A program made the translations under genes and the position numbers. A stretch of 64,000 nucleotides of DNA. Source: an uncultured Flavobacteriaceae bacterium. Its GTDB lineage: Bacteria; Bacteroidota; Bacteroidia; Flavobacteriales; Flavobacteriaceae. The stretch is from assembly GCA_947494715.1 (NCBI GenBank), contig CANLWG010000001.1:372001-436000 (forward strand), given 5' to 3'. The notes beneath the pieces were generated by a model. That model worked only from the letters and a program-made list of their open reading frames with translations. It was not told where the DNA came from and ran no database searches. Below, in pieces: positions 28,284 to 37,351 of the stretch. Positions within the stretch are counted from its first letter, which is position 1; every line of letters starts with the position of its first letter.

Positions 28284-29768
28284 ATGAAAGTGAATACACA
28301 TTGTTTGCTGTTACTAATACTTTTCATAATGACAGGTTGTACGGAAAAGCAGGAACCATTAAAAGTAACCGTTTATGAAACTTCGGCCAGTGGCAACAAA
28401 TTGAAGCAAATAAACGAGTTTTCTTCAGGTGGGGATGCTTCTGTCATAAAGCTATTTCCCGAACAAAAGTTCCAGACCATTACCGGATTTGGAGGCTCTT
28501 TTACAGAAGCTTCGGCCCACTTGTTAAATGAATTGGGCAAGCAGAACCGGAAAAAGATTTTAGAAGCCTATTTTGGAGAAGATGGGGCCAGATATTCCCT
28601 CACCCGTACCCATATGAATTCATGCGATTTTTCATTGAGCAACTATTCGTATGCTCCGATTGAAGGCGATATGGATTTAAAACATTTTTCAATTGAAGAA
28701 GATCGTAATGATATTATCCCCATGATCCAAGAAGCAATGGCCCTATCCAAAGATGGCTTTAAAATAGTGGCCTCACCGTGGACCGCACCCCCATGGATGA
28801 AGGACAACAACGACTGGCGGGGGGGCAAGTTGTTGCCAGAGTATAACGAAACCTGGGCGTTATTCTTTTCAAAATATTTGGATGCTTACAAGGCCGAGGG
28901 AATTGATATTTGGGGCTTTACCGTGGAGAACGAACCTTTGGGCAATGATAACAATTGGGAGAGCATGCATTTTACTGCCCAAGAGATGACCGATTTTGTA
29001 AAGAACTATCTCGGACCCAAATTGGAGAGTGACGGGCACAATGTGAAAATACTGGGATATGACCAAAACCGCGAACATCTGAAGGAATGGGTGGATGAAA
29101 TGTATAAAACTCCGGCCACTACAAAATACTACGATGGCACTGCTATACATTGGTATGCCAGTACCTATGAGATTTTTCCTGAAGCATTACAATATGCACA
29201 TGACAAAGCACCCAATAAGCATTTAATACAAACGGAAGCCTGTGTTGATGCAGAGGTGCCCAAATGGCAGGATGACCAATGGTATTGGTCTATGGAAGCC
29301 ACCGATTGGGGATGGGACTGGGCACCTGAAAAGGACAAGCACCTACATCCAAAATATGCGCCGGTGTATCGCTATGCACGGGATATCATCGGTTGTTTGA
29401 ACAATTGGGTCGACGGGTGGATCGATTGGAACATGGTGTTGGACAGGCAAGGCGGCCCTAACTGGTTTAAAAATTGGTGTGTGGCACCGATAATCGTAGA
29501 CCCTGAAAAAGATGAGGTTTACCTAACGCCCATTTATTATACCCTTGCCCATTTTAGCAAATATATACGCCCGGGAGCGGTGAGGATAGGTTTTGAGAAT
29601 TTAGACGATTCGCTAGTAGTAACCGCGGCTAAAAATCCCGATGGTTCTATTGCGGTGCTTCTTTTGAATCAAGGCCAGGACGACAAAGACTTGAAACTTT
29701 CTTTAGGGGAAAAAAGTTCCAAAGTTAAAATCAGTACCCAAGCTATTCAAACTATATTAATTAGATAA
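28284..29768 (+). CDS. GH30 beta-glucosidase / beta-1,6-glucanase, lipoprotein
   Basis: The 494-residue protein has a lipoprotein signal (FIMTGC-TE) and the GH30 TIM barrel plus C-terminal beta-sandwich. The motifs are TITGFGGSFTEASAHLL near the N terminus, SPWTAPPWMK, acid/base Glu217 in VENEPLGND, nucleophile Glu318 in IQTEAC, and the sandwich segment SIAVLLLNQGQDD. In laminarin loci GH30 enzymes remove the beta-1,6-linked glucose branches, freeing the chain for GH17 and GH149. It sits between GH17 and the symporter. Subfamily (GH30_1 versus GH30_3) was not resolved. Confidence 0.92.
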   Translation: MKVNTHCLLLLILFIMTGCTEKQEPLKVTVYETSASGNKLKQINEFSSGGDASVIKLFPEQKFQTITGFGGSFTEASAHLLNELGKQNRKKILEAYFGEDGARYSLTRTHMNSCDFSLSNYSYAPIEGDMDLKHFSIEEDRNDIIPMIQEAMALSKDGFKIVASPWTAPPWMKDNNDWRGGKLLPEYNETWALFFSKYLDAYKAEGIDIWGFTVENEPLGNDNNWESMHFTAQEMTDFVKNYLGPKLESDGHNVKILGYDQNREHLKEWVDEMYKTPATTKYYDGTAIHWYASTYEIFPEALQYAHDKAPNKHLIQTEACVDAEVPKWQDDQWYWSMEATDWGWDWAPEKDKHLHPKYAPVYRYARDIIGCLNNWVDGWIDWNMVLDRQGGPNWFKNWCVAPIIVDPEKDEVYLTPIYYTLAHFSKYIRPGAVRIGFENLDDSLVVTAAKNPDGSIAVLLLNQGQDDKDLKLSLGEKSSKVKISTQAIQTILIR

Positions 29769-29818
29769 AATTATAGAGCGCAACCAATGTAAAACGCCAA
29801 CTACTAAATCAGGGAATT

Positions 29819-31384
29819 ATGAGTCAAGTAAAAACGCTTTCAACAGATAAAGTCCCCATAGGGCAAAAAACCGCCTTTGGGGCAGGCCATTTCATATTGA
29901 ATATTTTGCCTGGAACACTTGGGGTCTTTATCCAGTTCTTTTTATTGACGGCTTGGGGTGTAGACCCATTATGGGCTGGACTCTTAGGTGGTTTACCAAG
30001 GATATTTGACTCGATAACGGACCCCATAATGGGTTTCATTTCAGATAATACCAAATCTAAATGGGGGCGTAGAAGACCCTATATTTTTGTTGGTGCAATT
30101 GTAAGCGGTATACTTTTCTTTTTAATGTGGCAAATTGATGATAATGCGTCTCAATCCTATATCATTTGGCATGTAATGATTCTTCAATTACTATTCCTCA
30201 TTGGTAATACAATGTTCGCAACACCATTGGTTGGCCTTGGTTATGAAATGACCTCGGATTATAACGAGCGCACCCGCTTAATGGCTTTTTCTAATACTAT
30301 GGGACAAATTGCTTGGATGATCGTACCTTGGTTATATGTAATTATCCCAGATTCCAACACCTTCAATACGCAAACGGAAGGGGTACGAACCATGGCCCTT
30401 ATAGTCGGAGCAATGTGTGTAGTTTTTGGAATTCTTCCCGCATTATTTTGCAAGGGTATTGACTCCTCACATATGGAGAATCGAAAAGAAATTAATTTTA
30501 AATCACTTGCTTCCAATATGAAAGACTTGTTAGCAGGAATTGTTCAAGTTTCTAAGAATAAGCCTTTTATGAAATTATGTGGAGCCACCTTCTTGGTTTT
30601 TAACGGCTTTCAGCTTGTAGCGGCATTTGGTGTTTTCATCATTGTGTTTTACATGTACAACGGTAGTTATGAAATGGCAGGTACATGGCCCGCTTGGTTC
30701 AATACCATAAATGCGATGATAACTGCATTTTTGGTGATACCCATTATTTCAAAAATGTCGGATAAATGGGGTAAGAAAAAAGCTTTTATTATTTCAACAG
30801 TTTTATCTATTGTAGGCTATCTTTTAAAATGGTGGGGGTTTGATAAAGAATTAAATAACCAATTTAATCAAACAGGCTTTGGTAAAAGTTTAAATTCAGG
30901 AGTTAGCTCTATTTTCGAAGCTATAAATCCATTTTTGGATAGCGTGGGAATGTCATGGTTTAGCATAGAACCTGGTAGTGAAGTACCCTGGTTGATATTT
31001 TTACCGATTCCACTATTTGCTTTTGGTATGGGGGGGTTGTTTACGTTGATGATGTCGATGACCGCAGATGTCTGTGATTTGGATGAATTGGAAAATGGTA
31101 TGCCCAGAAAGGAAGGTACTTTTGGTGCTATCTATTGGCTCATGGTTAAAATTGGCCAGTCCATTGCACTGGTTTTGGGTGGAGTGATTTTGAGTATCGT
31201 TGGGTTTGACCCCAATGTGACTGAACAGTCTATAGAAACTATGAATAATCTTAGGATAGCGGATATATTGGTCCCGTCCCTTACCGCGGCACTCGCCGTC
31301 TGGGCCATGTGGAAGTATAGTCTTACTGAAAAGAGAGCTAGGGAGATTAAGGCAGAATTAGAAGCGCGTAGGGGAAAATTATAA
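29819..31384 (+). CDS. GPH-type sugar:cation symporter (MFS superfamily)
   Basis: The 521-residue polytopic inner-membrane protein (about 12 hydrophobic segments) shows the glycoside-pentoside-hexuronide signature DPIMGFISDNTKSKWGRRRP near residues 65-85. It also has the C-terminal half motif DVCDLDELENGMPRKEGTFG near residue 420. It would import small gluco-oligosaccharides from the periplasm using a cation gradient. Placed between exported GHs and the two signal-less enzymes (GH149 and the second GH17), it bridges the periplasmic and cytoplasmic steps. The loop around residues 340-370 is longer than usual. Confidence 0.88.
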   Translation: MSQVKTLSTDKVPIGQKTAFGAGHFILNILPGTLGVFIQFFLLTAWGVDPLWAGLLGGLPRIFDSITDPIMGFISDNTKSKWGRRRPYIFVGAIVSGILFFLMWQIDDNASQSYIIWHVMILQLLFLIGNTMFATPLVGLGYEMTSDYNERTRLMAFSNTMGQIAWMIVPWLYVIIPDSNTFNTQTEGVRTMALIVGAMCVVFGILPALFCKGIDSSHMENRKEINFKSLASNMKDLLAGIVQVSKNKPFMKLCGATFLVFNGFQLVAAFGVFIIVFYMYNGSYEMAGTWPAWFNTINAMITAFLVIPIISKMSDKWGKKKAFIISTVLSIVGYLLKWWGFDKELNNQFNQTGFGKSLNSGVSSIFEAINPFLDSVGMSWFSIEPGSEVPWLIFLPIPLFAFGMGGLFTLMMSMTADVCDLDELENGMPRKEGTFGAIYWLMVKIGQSIALVLGGVILSIVGFDPNVTEQSIETMNNLRIADILVPSLTAALAVWAMWKYSLTEKRAREIKAELEARRGKL

Positions 31385-31410
31385 ACAATAATACTTAAGA
31401 ACAAGAAACA

Positions 31411-32319
31411 ATGTCATATAGAGGAGAACACGATTATTTGATCCGTTCGGCAAATTTCACTGATTACAAGGGTATCGATTTCAGTAAGTATTCCATAGAA
31501 GAATTAAAAAAATTATGGAGGGCTACCTTGGAAAACGGAATGCATGGTCTATGTTTCAGCATGTACGAAGATGGTCAAAAGCCGGGAGATATTATTACCG
31601 AAGAGCAGGTAAGACTTAGAATTCAAATTATAAAACCCTATACGAAATGGGTGCGCTCTTTTTCTTGTGTAGAAGGGAATGAACATATTCCACGTATTGC
31701 GCATCAAAATGGCTTGAAAACTATGGTAGGGGCTTGGTTAGGCCATGATTTGAGAATGAACGAAGCTGAAATAGAAAGTCTGATTGCATTGGCAAAAGAG
31801 GGCTGTGTTGACATTGCCGCTGTAGGTAATGAGGTTTTGTATCGAAATGATCTGACCGAAGACCAATTGCTGGACTATATTTATCTGGTAAAAGAGGCCC
31901 TGCCGGGAATTACCGTTGGATATGTGGATGCATATTATGAGTTTTCGCATCGACCCCGTATTGCCGAGGCCTGTGATGTCATATTATCAAACTGTTATCC
32001 GTATTGGGAAGGCTGTAGCATTGAACATTCCTTGAATCACATGCAACAAATGTTCGGCCAGGCCACCGATGCCGGTAAAGGCAAAAAGGTTATTATTACG
32101 GAGACTGGTTGGCCGAGTACAGGCAGCAGCCTGAAAGGAGCTGTTTCATCGGAGGAAAATGCAATGAAGTACTTCATCAATGCACAGATGTGGTCTGCCA
32201 AGGAGAATATTGAAATGTTCTATTTTTCTTCATTTGATGAGTCATGGAAAGTAGGGGCCGAGGGCGACGTTGGTGCCTATTGGGGAATATGGGATAAAGA
32301 CGAAAACCTTAAATATTGA
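31411..32319 (+). CDS. Cytoplasmic GH17-family beta-1,3-glucan hydrolase
   Basis: The 302-residue protein has no signal peptide and begins MSYRGEHDYL. The compact GH17 barrel has acid/base Glu141 in AVGNEVLYR and nucleophile Glu231 in ITETGWPS, the canonical GH17 nucleophile motif, plus YFSSFDESWK near the end. It is shorter than, and diverged from, the exported GH17 of the same operon. Lack of a leader suggests it trims imported oligosaccharides next to the GH149 phosphorylase. It is the last gene of the operon, 26 bp after the symporter. Confidence 0.9.
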   Translation: MSYRGEHDYLIRSANFTDYKGIDFSKYSIEELKKLWRATLENGMHGLCFSMYEDGQKPGDIITEEQVRLRIQIIKPYTKWVRSFSCVEGNEHIPRIAHQNGLKTMVGAWLGHDLRMNEAEIESLIALAKEGCVDIAAVGNEVLYRNDLTEDQLLDYIYLVKEALPGITVGYVDAYYEFSHRPRIAEACDVILSNCYPYWEGCSIEHSLNHMQQMFGQATDAGKGKKVIITETGWPSTGSSLKGAVSSEENAMKYFINAQMWSAKENIEMFYFSSFDESWKVGAEGDVGAYWGIWDKDENLKY

Positions 32320-32323
32320 GTTG

Positions 32324-32341
32324 TCCTTTTCTGCAAAAGGA
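32324..32341 (+). terminator. Hairpin at the end of the beta-glucan operon
   Basis: A 7-bp inverted repeat (TCCTTTT-CTGC-AAAAGGA) begins 4 nt after the last stop codon. There is no T-run after it, so a terminator or mRNA-end stabiliser is only tentative. Confidence 0.35.
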
Positions 32342-32472
32342 TGTCTTGCATAAAAATGGATTTAACCATTTCATAAAAACTTTGGTTGAATCTGTTTTCG
32401 ATCATTGTAATTTGCTAGATGCAGTTTTCTTAGTTTAGTGAAAGCAGTAGTTTTAATTTAAACAATTTAGAG

Positions 32473-33084
32473 ATGCTAACAAGTATTTTAATTTCCGTTA
32501 TTGTAGGTATTATTTGTGTACTGGCCGCAATATTTTATAACAAGAATTCCCGTATTAAGGTAGCTTTAGCTATCATTGGGGCGGCACTGTTGCTTTATGG
32601 AGGGTTTGGTTATGGGGCCCTACAACCCAAGGCCCATTTGGAAGTTTTCCATACCGGGAATAAACTACAAGTGGAATACCCTGTAAAAAAGGTCCAAGTA
32701 ATATCCCCGATCGATAGAGACACGGTTAAATGCCGTATTCTTACCATTGGCGTTTATCCTGAAGCACATAGTAAAGACATTTGGGTATTGTTAAAACCCT
32801 CGGACAACAAATATTATCCACAGTCAGACTACACCAATACCTCATACAAAGAAGACGGCAGATGGCAAGTGGTTACCAGATTTGGAGGCGACCAGGGCGA
32901 ATCGTATCAATTGTTCGTTTATGAAACCGATGTATCAGCTTCGCGTTTTTTTAGCGAGACTATTGAAAAATGGAAAGCGGCCGATGATTATGTAGGATTA
33001 CAGCAGGACGAATTACCTTCCGGTGCTACCGAGATAGATAGACTTAAGATTACCTTGGAAAACAATTGTCGTGGCATACATTAA
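32473..33084 (+). CDS. Hypothetical membrane-anchored protein
   Basis: A 203-residue protein not recognised from sequence. Two hydrophobic helices at the N terminus (about 4-22, ILISVIVGIICVLAAIF; about 28-50, KVALAIIGAALLLYGGFGYG) are followed by a ~150-residue soluble domain. That domain has beta-rich segments (HLEVFHTGNKLQVEYPVKK, KCRILTIGVYPE, KDIWVLLKPSDNKYY, YQLFVYETDVSAS) that resemble an Ig/jelly-roll sandwich presented outside the cytoplasm. It stands alone, 153 bp after the beta-glucan operon and upstream of a gene relict on the opposite strand. No role is proposed. Confidence 0.7.
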   Translation: MLTSILISVIVGIICVLAAIFYNKNSRIKVALAIIGAALLLYGGFGYGALQPKAHLEVFHTGNKLQVEYPVKKVQVISPIDRDTVKCRILTIGVYPEAHSKDIWVLLKPSDNKYYPQSDYTNTSYKEDGRWQVVTRFGGDQGESYQLFVYETDVSASRFFSETIEKWKAADDYVGLQQDELPSGATEIDRLKITLENNCRGIH

Positions 33085-33126
33085 TTGTTGGTTCAAGTTG
33101 TTTCCAGGTTATATTTTGCTTGATTC

Positions 33127-33420
33127 TTAATACAGAGAACCGAACGTAGTTTTAATTATCCAAACTATTGGTCCGGAAGCATTTTCGGCATCATTTCCTT
33201 CGACGCCTTCCATAAGGGCAACTGTTTCGGAGACATCATATTCAAGGTGCATCGCCTCACCAGAATAAGAACCAAGATGACGGGTATCGATGTCATTTAT
33301 GTCAACAATAACGGGAAGTTCGCATTTGCATCGACTTCCTAAAATCGAGAAGGCGATGTAGGCATGTTGGGGGTAATGTGATAAAAACGAAAAGTTGAAG
33401 TTTAAAATAGAATCAACATC
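33127..33420 (-). pseudogene. Relict open frame without a start codon
   Basis: On the minus strand, 97 sense codons run from a stop just upstream (33421-33423) to TAA at 33127-33129 with no usable early start; the only Met is near codon 57. The translation looks protein-like (segments YIAFSILGSRCKCELPVIVD, NDIDTRHLGSYSGEAM, SGPIVWIIKTTFGSLY), suggesting the 3' end of a gene whose front was deleted. The family is not recognised. It fills most of the 391-bp gap between neighbouring genes. Confidence 0.4.
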
Positions 33421-33475
33421 TTAGGAAATAGATTTTGTCCAATGTATTTTAGACTGCCTTAATGAGATTAAGGCC

Positions 33476-33988
33476 TTATTCGACATGTTGTACAAAAATT
33501 GTGGCTTCCAAAAACAACTTTCGTTTACGATGATCCTTTTTCTTCTCAAAATCCATATGAACGATGTCGCCAAAACTTCCTTTACGCTCTAACACATATA
33601 CTACCTGAAGTATATCCGTATAGCTTCCGTTCAATACAATGGAATGGGTCAGCAGCTTATGATCAGGGAAAGTATGGCTATGCGGTGGGTTAAAGTCCAT
33701 TACCTTTACGTTCCGGATTTTGGCCTGTTCGTTGATGGTTCGTAACAGATTATTTTGAATGGAGGTGTCCCCTATATCCATTTGCTGCATTATCGAGTCA
33801 TAATACCGTTCTTTTTGAGCTAGGAGAGCAAGCTGTTCAGGAATATCCTGGGCCTGTATGCTTTTGGATTTCAGATTCCCGTATTCCTCACGGATTGCCA
33901 CAGTTTTGGACAGGGCCAATTTGTAGGTCGCAAAGAGCAACACAAGACATCCTACGATCAATAGTTTATTTCTATTGTCCAGCTTCAT
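33476..33988 (-). CDS. GspM/PilO-like inner-membrane protein of a type II-like secretion system
   Basis: The 170-residue protein has one N-terminal TM helix (about 8-27; KLLIVGCLVLLFATYKLAL) and a periplasmic coiled-coil stretch (about 33-70). A ferredoxin-like domain follows (about 80-168; IVLNGSYTDILQVVYVLERKG ... FLEATIFVQH), the PilO/GspM plan. It overlaps the upstream L/N-like gene by 17 bp and is the last gene of the six-gene minus-strand operon. The assignment is by architecture and operon position; sequence in this family is weakly conserved. Confidence 0.65.
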   Translation of the reverse strand: MKLDNRNKLLIVGCLVLLFATYKLALSKTVAIREEYGNLKSKSIQAQDIPEQLALLAQKERYYDSIMQQMDIGDTSIQNNLLRTINEQAKIRNVKVMDFNPPHSHTFPDHKLLTHSIVLNGSYTDILQVVYVLERKGSFGDIVHMDFEKKKDHRKRKLFLEATIFVQHVE

Positions 33989-35183
33989 AAAAACTAACTT
34001 TAATCAGGAAATTGGAGGCATTGGTATTTACAAAATCATAATCCAAAGTTTCTACACTTGAAATCCACTCCCATTTTTCCAAATGCTCCAACCATTTTGA
34101 AAATTCCTTGTTGTCTTTTGATATACCTGAGATCAGTATCGTATTTTCTGTCAATATTATGGGCTTGGAATCCCTGACAGGTTTGTCCAGGGGACGATAG
34201 CTTATCCTATCCAATACGATTTGATGAGGTATACTTTTTGCAAGTTCATCTAGATACAAGGTAGATTTGGAACTTGAAACTGCCTTTAAGGTTTCCACCC
34301 GCTCCTTTTTGGTTTTTACCAAATCTTCAAGCCGGATCAGATTTTCCTTTTGTGAGCTATCCAGTGTCAATTCGGAGTTCAAACGATTTACTTCAGTATG
34401 GTAATGGTCAAAAACTAGAAAATTGGCCAACAACAGAATTATAAAAAAAGACAGGGAAGCTCTTAGGCCATAGCCAAAGACCCTTCGGTTTTTAAAACTC
34501 GATTGGAATCGCCTATTGGCTTCCCCGAAATTTGTCGCGTTCGCGTTACCTCCCAAATGCCCTAAGATATGTGAGAAGGCCAAAAGACTGGAATTGGGTA
34601 ACTCCAGCCCATTTATGAGGTAATCCTGAGGTGCCGAGCTTTCCACCGGACTGACTTCCCTAATCGCTCCATTTTCCAAGGCCATTTGAAAATTTGAAAT
34701 CGCAATGACCTTGTTTTCTACAAAAGGAACACTATGGGCCATAGGACCGATACCTAATGAAAAATGGAATAGGTCCAATCCCAGTTCTTCCAGTTTTTTG
34801 ACAATTCCATCTACGTACTCCTTCTTGGAAATAGCCACAATAGGGTGTGACGTTATCTGTGCAATTTCATAATAAAAATTGTTCAAATCCAAATTGGGAA
34901 AGGCGGTATGAACCAATGCCCCGGGATTTTCAGTTCCGGAACTATGGGTCAGCTTAACCAATACTTTTTGAGTATTTATGGACAAGAATAGGGGCGCATT
35001 CTTTTTAAAGGATTTAGGTAATTCCTTTAGGTCGGACAGATGCTCAGTTTTAACTAGGTGGAGTTCTCCTTTTTTTTTAAGTACCTCCAAATAGCGGTAT
35101 TGCTCCTTTCCATTCGCATCATGGATTTCCAGTCCGGAATAGAAGGCGCCTTCGGTCAAGTATGTTATCCATTGGTTGAGCAT
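33972..35183 (-). CDS. GspL/PilN-like inner-membrane assembly protein
   Basis: The 403-residue protein has a cytoplasmic N-terminal domain of about 225 residues with weak actin-like/GspL character, and one TM helix (about 245-265; ASLSFFIILLLANFLVF). A coiled-coil segment spans about 270-300, and a small periplasmic PilN-like ferredoxin fold about 305-400 (LDELAKSIPHQIVLDRISYRP ... TILISGISKDNKEFSKWLEHLE). It would anchor the ATPase and couple it to the M/O-like partner encoded next. Its start abuts the secretin stop with a 1-bp overlap. Assignment rests on architecture and gene order. Confidence 0.65.
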   Translation of the reverse strand: MLNQWITYLTEGAFYSGLEIHDANGKEQYRYLEVLKKKGELHLVKTEHLSDLKELPKSFKKNAPLFLSINTQKVLVKLTHSSGTENPGALVHTAFPNLDLNNFYYEIAQITSHPIVAISKKEYVDGIVKKLEELGLDLFHFSLGIGPMAHSVPFVENKVIAISNFQMALENGAIREVSPVESSAPQDYLINGLELPNSSLLAFSHILGHLGGNANATNFGEANRRFQSSFKNRRVFGYGLRASLSFFIILLLANFLVFDHYHTEVNRLNSELTLDSSQKENLIRLEDLVKTKKERVETLKAVSSSKSTLYLDELAKSIPHQIVLDRISYRPLDKPVRDSKPIILTENTILISGISKDNKEFSKWLEHLEKWEWISSVETLDYDFVNTNASNFLIKVSFYEAGQ

Positions 35184-37351
35184 CAGTAGATTACGGTAGG
35201 TTTGATAAGAATGGTCAATTTTTGTTTGGTATCTTCTCGCTTCCGTTGGCTAAACAACCATTTAATGACCGGAATGCGTGCCAAGAACGGAACCCCGTTG
35301 CCGGAATCGTTCTTTAACTTTTCTTCCAATCCACCTAAAATAGCCAGATCTTGGTTTTGCATACGAACAATGGAACTAAACTCTCTTGAAGTGAGTCCTG
35401 GTGGTGCATCGTCCTCTATACGTTCTCCGCTAAAATCGGATTGGATGACGTTAATGTCCAAGGTAACCTGCCCGTTACCGGAGACCAAGGGCTTTATACT
35501 TATGGCCAATTCGGCATCGATGGGATGATAATTACGCACTTCCGAGGTAGTAGGAATTTGTGACCCAAAAAAGTTTTGATTAGTAACCACATAATAGGTA
35601 GTCTCCCCAATGGAAAGGTGGGCCCTGTGTCCATTTAGGGTTGAAAGTTTGGGTGTGGATCTAATCTTTAGATTCCCGTTTTCTTCCATGGCCTTGATGT
35701 TTGCAAAGAATTCAGGTACTACCTGTCCAATATTGAACGAACCGAACCCGTCAAAACCTCCTATAATTTTATTTACGGTATTGGCCCCTAAAGTGACATC
35801 GGTCTCAGGAAACAGTTTTCCTTGTGTATTTACCGGAGCATCTCCAATACCCCAACTGATCCCCGTTTCTACCGTTGCGGATTTTTTGACCTCTATGATC
35901 ATCACCTCTATAAGCACAACGGGAACCGGCCTATCAATTTCCTTGATAAACTCCTTAAAGCGTTGGATGTTACTGGAAGGGCCGCTTACAAAAAAACTGT
36001 TCAGTTCATAGTCCACCCGAATGTCCAGGTCTGCCTTAAGCTCATCGGGTAATATACTTACGATCGCCTCCGCTCCATCTTGATAGGTATCAAAATTCCG
36101 GGAACGGGTGTCCACACTTCTCAAGTTATTGTTCGAATTGAATCCTTGCTGGTTATTTTGTGTACCACCGGAACCAAAAAAACTGACATTGGAAGACGAG
36201 GTCCTTCCCGAGGAACGTTGCCCACCGGATTGGGAAGGGTCTCCCAGGAGTTCTACCGAACGGTGCATCATTTGAACAATTTCCACTTCACGTAGGCTCA
36301 ATTGATCAGCCGTTCCAAAAAAATAGATGTTCCCCTCTTTTTTAAAGGTGAAGTTTAGGGGTAAGCTTGTTTGTTGCGGGTTTTTTCCGTTCTGCCTTAC
36401 ATTCTGATTGTTCGGTCTATTCTGTACTGCAGGGGCCGGGGTATGTGTTTCCTGGCTCTCGAAAATATGCCGCAATAAAGCATCAAAATGAATATTTTTT
36501 GCCTTAAATGTCACATTACCTGCCTGCTCCAAGGGGCTGGCCATATAGATGTCCAGTTTTAGGTCATGTCCCAATTCATATACAATGGATGCTATGGATG
36601 TATTGTTCAAATCAACATTTAGGATACGGTTAACGGTATCCAAAACCTGATACGGACGCTTGCTTCCTCCAAGTCTTCTTGAGGGCATTCCGGCCCCATT
36701 GGTAGTTTCTGCAAAGGTGTCGAAAAGATAAAAGCCGTCTTTGGATTTCGAATAGGCCATTCCGTTGGTTTCGGCCAGTTTTTCCATAGCGGTATCAAAG
36801 GGGACATTGGAAAGATATAGGCTCAAGTTTCTATTCTCCATCCCGGAGGCGTATAGCAGGTTTTTACCTGAAATATCCATAATGGATCGAAATGCCTTCC
36901 CCAGAGGATCGTTTTTAAGATCCAGGGAAATCAAACTTCCCGTCCGGTCATAATCTACACCAATCTTTTTTTCCAAAACTTCCGGTGAGGGAGGGCTATA
37001 TTTTTTAATGGAAAGAATATTCCCGGTAAAATCTATGGTGAGTCCATATTCCTTACACAAAAAAACCAAAAGATCGGCCACGGAAACTTCTGAAAAATTG
37101 TTTACGATCGTAACATTTTCTAAATTCGGTGAAACGGTGAGGTTGAGATTGTGTACTTTAGATACCGCTATCAAAAAATTCGATAAGGTTACATTCGTAA
37201 CATTGATGTCCAATTTTAGGTTTTTGCTCAGTTCGGAATTTTCCAGGGCCAAGACCTCCAGATTATTTTGAATGTTTTGTATACGATCAGGTTCCTGACC
37301 GGCCGCCCTAAAAATGATTAGAAGTGATACTATATAGAGGAATCGTTTCAT
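35183..37351 (-). CDS. gspD: Type II-like secretion secretin (GspD/PilQ family)
   Basis: The 722-residue outer-membrane secretin has a signal peptide (FLYIVSLLIIFRAAG) and an N-terminal STN/N0-like domain (about 45-115; NVTLSNFLIAVSKVHNLNLTV). Further N-domains follow at about 130-345, then an Asn/Ser/Gly-rich low-complexity linker (about 365-420) and another N-domain (about 425-470; LDIRVDYELNSFFVSGPSSNI). The C-terminal secretin domain spans about 475-720 (VVLIEVMIIEVKKSATVETG, the PKLSTLNGHRAHLSIGETTY block and VPFLARIPVIKWLFS). It forms the outer-membrane gate for secreted proteins. The ATG overlaps the GspE stop. Confidence 0.92.
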   Translation of the reverse strand: MKRFLYIVSLLIIFRAAGQEPDRIQNIQNNLEVLALENSELSKNLKLDINVTNVTLSNFLIAVSKVHNLNLTVSPNLENVTIVNNFSEVSVADLLVFLCKEYGLTIDFTGNILSIKKYSPPSPEVLEKKIGVDYDRTGSLISLDLKNDPLGKAFRSIMDISGKNLLYASGMENRNLSLYLSNVPFDTAMEKLAETNGMAYSKSKDGFYLFDTFAETTNGAGMPSRRLGGSKRPYQVLDTVNRILNVDLNNTSIASIVYELGHDLKLDIYMASPLEQAGNVTFKAKNIHFDALLRHIFESQETHTPAPAVQNRPNNQNVRQNGKNPQQTSLPLNFTFKKEGNIYFFGTADQLSLREVEIVQMMHRSVELLGDPSQSGGQRSSGRTSSSNVSFFGSGGTQNNQQGFNSNNNLRSVDTRSRNFDTYQDGAEAIVSILPDELKADLDIRVDYELNSFFVSGPSSNIQRFKEFIKEIDRPVPVVLIEVMIIEVKKSATVETGISWGIGDAPVNTQGKLFPETDVTLGANTVNKIIGGFDGFGSFNIGQVVPEFFANIKAMEENGNLKIRSTPKLSTLNGHRAHLSIGETTYYVVTNQNFFGSQIPTTSEVRNYHPIDAELAISIKPLVSGNGQVTLDINVIQSDFSGERIEDDAPPGLTSREFSSIVRMQNQDLAILGGLEEKLKNDSGNGVPFLARIPVIKWLFSQRKREDTKQKLTILIKPTVIY

